The position numbers were made by a program, and so were the translations under genes. From Propionibacterium sp. (lineage in GTDB: Bacteria > Actinomycetota > Actinomycetes > Propionibacteriales > Propionibacteriaceae), in assembly GCA_022837595.1 (NCBI GenBank), contig JALHFX010000034.1, positions 1-21,438 of the forward strand: a stretch of 21,438 bases of DNA, read 5' to 3'. Numbering within the stretch: position 1 is the stretch's first letter; each line of letters starts with the position of its first letter. Shown one piece after another: positions 16,518 through 21,438 of this stretch. The notes beneath the pieces are model-generated. The model did not search any database. It was not told the origin of the DNA and worked only from the letters and a program-made list of their open reading frames with translations.

Positions 16518-16522
16518 CTAAA
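16518..16522. repeat. CTAAA flanking direct repeat (left), candidate target-site duplication
   Basis: CTAAA lies directly outside the left terminal inverted repeat and recurs at 16677-16681 directly outside the right one. The copies are identical and placed exactly where a 5-bp target duplication would be. A 5-bp match alone could be chance. Confidence 0.55.
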
Positions 16523-16676
16523 CCTGAATCCGCCGATTTTCCGCTGCTGCGCGTCCCCTGTCGTGCACGCCGGCTGCGTTGTCCTCAGTCAGCGCACCCC
16601 GGTGCGCATCCTTCGTCCGCCTTGCCGTCGCACCCGCCAGGTGCCGCTCGCGATGCGGCCCATCGGCGGATTCAGG
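16523..16676. mobile_element. 154-bp MITE-like element with 15-bp terminal inverted repeats
   Basis: Perfect 15-bp terminal inverted repeats, CCTGAATCCGCCGAT (16523-16537) and ATCGGCGGATTCAGG (16662-16676), enclose 124 bp without a credible gene. CTAAA flanks both ends. The interior is C-rich on the + strand and holds a compact dyad GCGCACC-CC-GGTGCGC (16592-16607). Size, terminal repeats, flanking duplication and lack of coding fit a non-autonomous miniature element. Alternatives are a dispersed extragenic repeat or a structured RNA. It sits 5 bp after the orn stop and may have displaced the orn terminator. I do not recognise the family of its ends. Confidence 0.6.
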
Positions 16677-16681
16677 CTAAA
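16677..16681. repeat. CTAAA flanking direct repeat (right), candidate target-site duplication
   Basis: Second copy of CTAAA, directly outside the right inverted repeat. The match extends to 9 bp (CTAAACCTG) if the left copy is allowed to overlap the inverted repeat, so a longer duplication with shifted ends is a less symmetrical alternative. Confidence 0.55.
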
Positions 16682-16744
16682 CCTGCCGGGGGCAGTAGTC
16701 GTCCGACTCACAACCGCTCCCCAGTAGACAAGACAGTGACGCAA

Positions 16745-16783
16745 GAAGCTGCCGCAGCTCGAACGAGCAGCTGCGGCAGCTTC
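16745..16783. terminator. 15-bp perfect hairpin between orn and the GH32 gene
   Basis: GAAGCTGCCGCAGCT / AGCTGCGGCAGCTTC with a 9-nt loop, between two convergent genes. On the - strand it lies 25 nt past the GH32 stop and is followed by TTGCGTCACTGTCTT; on the + strand TAGTTATCTTCTGGTTTT follows. It can serve both directions, terminating the GH32 operon and orn. Confidence 0.8.
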
Positions 16784-16808
16784 TAGTTATCTTCTGGTTT
16801 TCCGGAGG

Positions 16809-18293
16809 TTACCGATCGGGTGACTCCCAGATGGAGCGTAGACGATGCACCTTGAGGCTGTTCACCCACACCACACCTGATTCGGAGGACAAAACGACAG
16901 CCCGCGGCCCTTCATTGGGGAAACTGTTCGAGGTGATCGACTCAGCGCCACCGTTGACGAAGACCTCCACCATTCCACGGTCCACCAGGACGCGCAGCGT
17001 GAGCAGGGTGCCACCCTCGTAGGGTGCAGCGCGGTAACCGCGGTCACCGTTCCCGGTGAGCCTGCGGTCGAGTGAGACACGTCCCGACAGGTCGTCGTAG
17101 GCGACATAGGTGTGGCCGCCACCTGGAGTGCTGTGCACCATCAGGCCGAAGCGCTCGGCTGAAGTTGCGGCGAGGTTGACCTCGAGTTCGATCTCGACAG
17201 CCTCTCCATCATCCAACAGCACCTTGTCTTCGTTCTGGCCAAGCTCGAAGGTGCCGAAATCGATCGTGTCGGTACGAAGCCGCTCGATCTCCGCGATCGG
17301 ATAGTTACGCAGACGGTTGTTCTCGTCAAGCGTGAGTTCGCGCGGCACAGTGAACGTTCCGCACCAGCCGTCGGCTTCCTGGGTGGCGACCGGCATGGTG
17401 AAGGAACCGAGCCAGCCGTACTGGATGCGGCGCCCGTCCGGGGCCTCGAACGACTGCGGAGCATAGAACTGATGCCCCCAGTCGATGGTCCGGTACTCGG
17501 TGATCTGCTCGAAGACGCCTCCGGGCTCCCAGTTACCAACCACATAGCCGGCGTTGTGGCCGTTGCGTGCCACGTAACGCTTCGCCTCAATACCCATCGG
17601 GCAGTAGGTGATGACCCACTTGTCGCCCAACGGGAACATGTCGGGGCATTCGAGCATGTAGGCGCGAGGGTCGGGATCGGTGAAGATCACCCGATCGAAT
17701 TCCCAATTCTTCATGTCGGTCGAGGTGTACAACCAGACCTGGCCGCGGTTCTCTGCCGAGCAGGCTCCGAAGACCATGTACCAGGTGTCACCCATCCGCC
17801 AGACCTTCGGGTCACGGAAATGCAGCAGACCCTCAGGGCATTCGACGATGACGCCCTGCTTCTCGAAGGAGATACCGTCTTTGGAGATGGCCATGCACTG
17901 GACCTGCAGGTTGCCTTCGTCCTCATTGATACCGTTGCGCCAACGGTGGCCGGTGTAATAGGCGACCAGCTCGTTGTCATCGGAGACCACCGCTGAGCCG
18001 GAGAAGACACCATCACGGTCAGCTTCGACCGATGGGGCCAGCGCGATCGGCTCGCGACGCCAGGTGACCATGTCTTCGGAGGAGACATGTCCCCAATGCA
18101 TCGGGCCCCACTGGGTGCCGAACGGGTGGTGCTGGAAGTAGACCTGGTAGCGCCCATTGAAATACGACAGGCCATTCGGGTCGTTGATCCAACCTGCTTT
18201 GCCGGCGATGTGGAAGAGCGGGTACCAGCGGTCATTTCGGCCTTCGAGCAGCTTGGCTACGCTGGCTTCGGCGCGCTCGAGTTGTTCTTTCAT
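16809..18293 (-). CDS. glycoside hydrolase family 32 (sucrose / beta-fructoside hydrolase, CscA-like)
   Basis: A 494-residue cytoplasmic enzyme without a signal peptide. GH32 motifs: WINDPNG with the nucleophile D38, HWGHVSSEDMVTW, FRDP with the transition-state stabiliser D161, and ECPD with acid/base E215. The five-bladed propeller is followed by a C-terminal beta-sandwich (about 340-494). It splits sucrose, sucrose-6-phosphate or short fructans into fructose plus the remainder. Because the neighbour is a proton symporter rather than a PTS component, unphosphorylated sucrose is the likelier substrate. Start ATG 18293, 9 nt after GAGG. It lies 34 nt downstream of the permease gene in one operon under the LacI-type operator at 19703-19720. 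No fructokinase gene is in the window. Confidence 0.93.
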   Translation of the reverse strand: MKEQLERAEASVAKLLEGRNDRWYPLFHIAGKAGWINDPNGLSYFNGRYQVYFQHHPFGTQWGPMHWGHVSSEDMVTWRREPIALAPSVEADRDGVFSGSAVVSDDNELVAYYTGHRWRNGINEDEGNLQVQCMAISKDGISFEKQGVIVECPEGLLHFRDPKVWRMGDTWYMVFGACSAENRGQVWLYTSTDMKNWEFDRVIFTDPDPRAYMLECPDMFPLGDKWVITYCPMGIEAKRYVARNGHNAGYVVGNWEPGGVFEQITEYRTIDWGHQFYAPQSFEAPDGRRIQYGWLGSFTMPVATQEADGWCGTFTVPRELTLDENNRLRNYPIAEIERLRTDTIDFGTFELGQNEDKVLLDDGEAVEIELEVNLAATSAERFGLMVHSTPGGGHTYVAYDDLSGRVSLDRRLTGNGDRGYRAAPYEGGTLLTLRVLVDRGMVEVFVNGGAESITSNSFPNEGPRAVVLSSESGVVWVNSLKVHRLRSIWESPDR

Positions 18294-18327
18294 TCTGAAT
18301 TACCTCTTCGTTGTATCCGTTTTGGCG

Positions 18328-19645
18328 TCATTTGTCGGAGATATCCGTGGTCGAAACGACCTCGATCTGGTTGTCGCGAAGGAATGGATCACCCAAGACT
18401 TGTTGGTCGTCCTTCTTTAGCGTGAAGAAGGCGTAGACACCGGCCAGCAACACGATCCCTGAGATCACCAGGAAGGTGGGCTGGTAGCCGATCGAATCGC
18501 GGAGCATGCCGAGCGGGCGCGAGAGGATCACGTTGCCGATCTGAGCCGAGATCTGGAAACCGACCATGTACAAGGTGGCCGACAGTGCCGGGTTGAAGTG
18601 CAAAGTGAAGTAGCGGAAGATCGGCAGGATGAACAGAGGCACCTCAAGTGCGTGCAGCATCTTGACCGCGGAAACCGCGATCGGATTACTCAGGACACCG
18701 CAGCCGAAGATACGTACGGTCATCACGGAGACGCCGAGCATCAAGGTATTGCGGACACCGATCTTGCGCATGATGATCGGAACGACTCCCATCATCGCGG
18801 CTTCGAAGAAGACCTGGACGGAGTTGAGAATGCCGTAGACCTGCTCACCTTGAGCCTTCGAGCTGAACAGACCCGTGTAGAAGTCGGGGAACATCTGCTG
18901 ATCGAAAACGGTGTAGAAGGTCCAGGAGAAAATGACGAAAATGATGATCAGCCATAGCGACGGCATCCGTAGCAGTCCGAGCATCTCGCGAATACCGGGC
19001 TGGGTGGGCTCCTTTACGCTCTCCGACGAGTCAGTGTGGTCAACCTTGGCGGGCTTCCAGAACAGCTGGATGAGCAGAAGCGCAACACCAATGAAGCTGC
19101 CCACGATGAAGTTCAGATGCGGGTTGATGGTGAATAGGAAACCTGCGACCAGTGCCACCATGGCGTAGCCGAAGGAACCCCACATGCGGGCCTGGCCATA
19201 CTCGAAATTGAAGCGACGGCTCATGCGTTCGGCGAAAGCCTCGAGCAGCCCGACTCCGGCCATGAAGCCGGCTGACAGCACGATCGAGCCCAGAAGCACA
19301 CCGAGCATGAAGGAGTTCTTCAGCAGTGGTTCGTATACGAAAATCACGAACGGCGCCACCGCGGAGGCGATGATACCGATAAGGATGGTCAGGTGACGCT
19401 TGAGACCCAACCTGTCCTGTGTCGTGCCGTAGATGAACATCAAGATCAAGGTGACGAGGGAGTTGACCGAGTAAACGGTTCCGATGTCGGCTCCGTTAAG
19501 GCCCAGACCACCTTCGGCAGAATCTTTAGCCAGCCAAAAGCTGGAAGAATGACCACCAGATGCCCCAGGACATGAAGAATAGAAGCAAGGTCAGGGAACT
19601 GTACAGGTATGACGGGTTCTTGAGGGACTTCGTAAAGCTAGCCAC
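18328..19645 (-). pseudogene. cscB: sucrose:H+ symporter (CscB/LacY family, MFS), frameshifted in helix 1
   Basis: The conceptual product of 438 residues is an oligosaccharide:H+ symporter. LacY/CscB landmarks: YGTTQDRLGLK, LLEAFAERMSRRFNFEYGQARMWGSFGYA (the sugar-contacting Glu and Arg of LacY helices IV-V), FDQQMFPDFY, and the CscB-like NSVQVFFEA. Reading from GTG 19645 (AGGA 4 nt upstream) gives MASFTKSLKNPSYLY...WWSFFQLLAG and then TAA at codon 40. One base fewer in the T4 run (A4 on the + strand, 19536-19539) restores ...WWSFFQLWLAKDS... into the long frame. Only the downstream 373 residues from ATG 19449 are then open, lacking helix 1 and most of helix 2. This is either a true inactivating insertion or a homopolymer sequencing error. 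First gene of the permease-GH32 operon. Confidence 0.85.
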
Positions 19646-19702
19646 TTTTCCTGTCCCCCTCCTTTCGTGGAGTGGTGCTACGTGACTCACCTAGTCAAGC
19701 AA

Positions 19703-19720
19703 TGCTACAACGTTGCAGCA
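19703..19720. promoter_or_regulatory. LacI-family operator of the sucrose operon
   Basis: TGCTACAACGTTGCAGCA is an 18-bp CG-centred dyad with one mismatched pair (16 of 18 positions symmetrical) and the AACGTT core typical of LacI/GalR repressors. It starts 6 bp downstream of the -10 box of the permease promoter, so bound repressor would block initiation. The regulator is encoded just upstream. Confidence 0.75.
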
Positions 19721-19726
19721 GTCATC

Positions 19727-19755
19727 AGTGTAGCAGTCCGTGAGCGACTTGTGAA
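19727..19755 (-). promoter_or_regulatory. sigma70-type promoter of the permease-GH32 operon
   Basis: On the - strand, -35 TTCACA (19755-19750), 17-bp spacer, -10 TACACT (19732-19727). The predicted start lies in the LacI operator at 19703-19720. The mRNA leader would be about 75 nt, with AAGGAGG 12 nt and AGGA 4 nt before the GTG. The rest of the 19646-19886 gap shows only a weak 6-bp dyad (19767-19783). Confidence 0.6.
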
Positions 19756-19860
19756 TAGCGTAACGAATCTGATTTGGTCAGATCATCAAGAAGTTGCTCA
19801 CGAAGGCTTGGTGGCTGTCCACGAAAGAGCACTGTGCACTCCTTCGGTGCCGTCGTTTCG

Positions 19861-19904
19861 CTGTTCAGCTGATGCTAGCAACCTGTTCAGCTGATGGTGG
19901 CAAC
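19861..19904. repeat. 22-bp tandem duplication at the 3' end of the LacI gene
   Basis: Copies 19861-19882 and 19883-19904 are adjacent and match at 20 of 22 positions; both contain CTGTTCAGCTGATG. The regulator's last codons and its stop lie in the second copy. This looks like a replication-slippage duplication at the gene end. Confidence 0.8.
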
Positions 19905-20930
19905 CGAGTCACGTTCGATAAGTGGCATCGGTACCAGGATCTCATCCTGCTCATGCACCAGACGTCCAGCGACCTTGCCACCCCCACCTATTCGCTCCAG
20001 AAGGCATTCGGCCGCGATCCGACCCATCTCGAGATAGGGCAGTCGCATAGTGGTGATCTGCGGACGCATATAGCTCGCCAGCTGCTCGTCATCGAAAGAG
20101 AGAACCGAGACCTCGAAAGGTATCTCCACACCGCGCTCCCGGGCCTTACGGTAGACACCAAAAGCGATGCGGTCGTTGGCCGTGATGATAGCTGTGGCAT
20201 CGCGGCGGTCGAAGATCTCGGCTGCCGCGTGATCGCCGAGTTCTGGTTCCCACTCCACTCCCCCGACTTCATGGACGAAGGACAATCCTGCATCGGCCAT
20301 CGCGTCATCGATGCCTGCCACCCGCCGACCGATCGTCCATGAGACCCGCGGATCGAGGTGTTCGGGAGCACGACCGACGAAAGCGATCCTGCGATGCCCG
20401 CGTGAGACGAGATAGTGCACCGCATCGAGACCGGCGCGGTATTCGTCCGGCAAGACCGAGACGACACCGTCGACTTTGCCGTTCACGATCAGAGCGGGCA
20501 GACCGCCGATGTCGCCAGGCAGATCGATCTGACGTGCACGCATCAGCCCGACCAAGATGCCATCAATGCGTCGAGTTCGCATCAGCCGGATAGCGGCCTC
20601 GACACGACGAGACTGGTTGTCAGTCTCGGCTATCAGCACGGAATAATTGCTGTCCTCGGCAGCGTCGAGGAGGCCACGAACCATCGCCGAAGCGTACCGA
20701 GTGACCGTCACTTCGTCGGAGATGAAGCCGAACGCCTCGGACCTGCCGGTACGCAGGCCCCGGGCTGTGCGATCAGGCGCATAACCGAGTTCTTTGGCGA
20801 TATCACGGACGCGCAGAGCGGTTGATTCTGGAATGCGGGAGCCGGGCCGGTCATTGAGTACCATGCTCACGGTGGACACGGACAGTCCGCTGCGCAAAGC
20901 GATATCCGCCAGCGTGATTCTCTTGGCCAA
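19887..20930 (-). CDS. LacI-family transcriptional regulator of the sucrose operon
   Basis: A 347-residue repressor. The N-terminal helix-turn-helix (ITLADIALRSGLSVSTVSMVLNDRP, residues 5-29) and hinge (ALRVRDIAKELGYAPDRTARGLRTGRS) are typical, followed by the periplasmic-binding-protein-like sensor domain (DGILVGLMRAR, RGHRRIAFVGRAPE, AIITANDRIAFGVYRKARERG, SVLSFDDEQLASYMRPQITTM). Start is TTG 20930, 5 nt after GGGGAGG; a longer ATG reading from 20996 would run through the operator and promoter, so it is rejected. Probably represses the downstream permease-GH32 operon and itself, released by sucrose, fructose or a phosphate of them. The ligand is inferred from context. Confidence 0.93.
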   Translation of the reverse strand: MAKRITLADIALRSGLSVSTVSMVLNDRPGSRIPESTALRVRDIAKELGYAPDRTARGLRTGRSEAFGFISDEVTVTRYASAMVRGLLDAAEDSNYSVLIAETDNQSRRVEAAIRLMRTRRIDGILVGLMRARQIDLPGDIGGLPALIVNGKVDGVVSVLPDEYRAGLDAVHYLVSRGHRRIAFVGRAPEHLDPRVSWTIGRRVAGIDDAMADAGLSFVHEVGGVEWEPELGDHAAAEIFDRRDATAIITANDRIAFGVYRKARERGVEIPFEVSVLSFDDEQLASYMRPQITTMRLPYLEMGRIAAECLLERIGGGGKVAGRLVHEQDEILVPMPLIERDSVATIS

Positions 20931-20953
20931 CGCGTCCTCCCCTATCTGAGACC

Positions 20954-20959
20954 ATCTTA
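20954..20959 (-). promoter_or_regulatory. -10 box of the LacI-family regulator
   Basis: TAAGAT on the - strand lies 23 nt before the TTG start, leaving a short leader that contains GGGGAGG. No clear -35 hexamer; the operator at 20981-20994 overlaps the -35 region. Confidence 0.4.
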
Positions 20960-20980
20960 GTGGACGGAAGGGGCCCGCTA

Positions 20981-20994
20981 GGCAAGCGGTTGCC
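20981..20994. promoter_or_regulatory. LacI-type operator for autoregulation
   Basis: GGCAAGCGGTTGCC is a CG-centred dyad with one mismatched pair (12 of 14 positions symmetrical), in the GCAAGC-type class of LacI operators. It overlaps the -35 region of the regulator's promoter. Its arms differ from those of the operator at 19703-19720, so it may have another or weaker ligand. Confidence 0.55.
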
Positions 20995-21121
20995 ATGCGA
21001 TCATTCCGCGGCTTGCGAACGCTCCCGGTACGTTGATTGGACGGCGAGCTGGGCGATCCCCCTTTGCTGTTCGAATTTGCTGCTTGCCGAAGATTTAGGC
21101 GTGACGCGACGTCGACCCGGT

Positions 21122-21151
21122 TTTACGGAAGCGATGCTGGGGCGCTAGACT
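21122..21151 (+). promoter_or_regulatory. promoter of tRNA-His
   Basis: -35 TTTACG (21122-21127), 18-bp spacer, -10 TAGACT (21146-21151), the same -10 as for tRNA-Arg. A small dyad AACAGG-CTG-CCTGTT (21153-21167) follows at the expected start of transcription. The rest of 20995-21121 shows nothing I can support. Confidence 0.5.
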
Positions 21152-21191
21152 GAACAGGCTGCCTGTTTCGGGTCCCCCGGACGGTTGGCAT

Positions 21192-21268
21192 GGTGGCTGT
21201 AGCTCAGCTGGTAGAGCTCCTGGTTGTGGTCCAGGCGGTCGCGGGTTCAAGTCCCGTCAGCCACCCCA
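21192..21268 (+). tRNA. tRNA-His (anticodon GTG)
   Basis: The cloverleaf is complete: acceptor GTGGCTG/CAGCCAC with the histidine-specific extra G(-1) encoded at 21192 opposite discriminator C (21265), D-stem GCTC/GAGC, anticodon arm CCTGG-TTGTGGT-CCAGG with anticodon GTG, T-loop TTCAAGT. The CCA tail is encoded (21266-21268). In related genomes this tRNA follows orn closely; here the sucrose cassette lies between. Confidence 0.97.
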
Positions 21269-21438
21269 AATGGGTCAGGTGTGAACTTGCGACCAAGGGT
21301 CCGCCCTTGGTCGCGGTTCGCGCCTGGCCCATCTTCTTTGCCTCGGCGGCCCAGCTCAGGGCGTCGGCATGGAGGCCGGACAGGCTCAGCCCGTCGTACG
21401 GGTTGCGGTAGCCGACGCGCACGTCGTTGTCCTCGTCG
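21204..21438 (-). CDS. unidentified coding region, 5' part beyond window; C-terminus unresolved
   Basis: From the window edge to about 21332 the - strand frame reads DEDNDVRVGYRNPYDGLSLS... with almost every third base G or C, which looks like real coding sequence. No stop occurs before 21204-21206, so the formal reading frame runs through the hairpin and antisense to tRNA-His (residues such as WLTGLEPATA are the usual antisense-tRNA artefact). Either the gene really ends in this frame, or it lost its 3' end at the tRNA, or a frame change was missed. I do not recognise the family and assign no function. Confidence 0.35.
   Translation of the reverse strand, partial: DEDNDVRVGYRNPYDGLSLSGLHADALSWAAEAKKMGQARTATKGGPLVASSHLTHLGWLTGLEPATAWTTTRSSTS
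21271..21331 (+). terminator. long hairpin downstream of tRNA-His
   Basis: The core is a perfect 11-bp stem GCGACCAAGGG (21289-21299) / CCCTTGGTCGC (21304-21314) with loop TCCG. It continues outward as TGGGTCAGGTGTGAAC against GTTCGCGCCTGGCCCA, where the only differences inside the arms are three T opposite G, which are G-U wobble pairs in + strand RNA. ATCTTCTTT follows, moderately U-rich. This suits a rho-independent terminator of tRNA-His acting on the + strand. Confidence 0.7.

Noticed and set aside
19526..19545. Programmed +1 frameshift in the permease
   Set aside because: CTT-T can slip, but there is no in-frame stop at the site, no internal Shine-Dalgarno and no known precedent in this family; mutation or sequencing error is simpler.
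20931..20996. N-terminal extension of the LacI-family regulator to ATG 20996
   Set aside because: It would run through the operator and -10 box; TTG 20930 has GGGGAGG 5 nt upstream and gives the usual family length.
21190..21411. + strand frame beginning inside tRNA-His (AQLVELLVVVQAVAGSSPVSHP)
   Set aside because: This is the well-known false translation of a tRNA gene.
1..21438. CRISPR array, prophage genes, transposase, rRNA
   Set aside because: No regularly spaced repeats, phage structural genes, DDE transposase motifs or rRNA sequence were seen.

Overview
The window is chromosomal DNA from a high-GC Gram-positive actinobacterium. By eye it is about 60% GC with C/G-rich third codon positions. 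GTG and TTG starts are used, several promoters carry a TANNNT -10 box, and a second SSB gene sits next to ettA as in mycobacteria. A Propionibacteriaceae-like host would fit, but that is inference.

Region 1 (1-4532, + strand): the 3' two thirds of a large FAD/Fe-S D-2-hydroxyacid (D-lactate type) dehydrogenase. After a dyad-rich leader comes a two-gene operon (ATGA overlap) of a zinc MDR dehydrogenase and a Gfo/Idh/MocA oxidoreductase, closed by a perfect 13-bp hairpin. Region 2 (4573-7765, - strand): a carbohydrate ABC importer made of a lipoprotein binding protein and two permeases, with no ATPase gene. Two strong hairpins lie between the binding protein and the permeases, and CTCAACG motifs lie upstream. 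It converges on region 1, so the two dehydrogenases probably process the imported sugar or polyol.

Region 3 (8087-15608, - strand): a housekeeping block, in transcription order a PrsW-family membrane protease, two tandem dynamin-like GTPases, a second SSB and the ABC-F factor EttA. Region 4 (15723-16517): tRNA-Arg(TCT) on the - strand and orn on the + strand.

Region 5 (16518-20994) looks like an accessory sucrose/beta-fructoside cassette between orn and tRNA-His, which are neighbours in other actinobacteria. It holds a LacI regulator, a CscB/LacY-type sucrose permease and a cytoplasmic GH32 hydrolase, with a clear LacI-type operator just downstream of a recognisable promoter. Two things stand out. 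The permease carries a one-base frameshift in its first membrane helix. A 154-bp element with perfect 15-bp terminal inverted repeats and 5-bp flanking duplications (MITE-like) starts 5 bp after the orn stop.

Region 6 (21192-21438): tRNA-His(GTG), a very long hairpin with G-U wobbles that is probably its terminator, and the 3' end of an unidentified - strand coding region running off the window. I saw no CRISPR array, prophage, transposase or replication origin. The most unusual items are the MITE-like element, the frameshifted permease and the tRNA-His hairpin with its overlapping unknown coding region.
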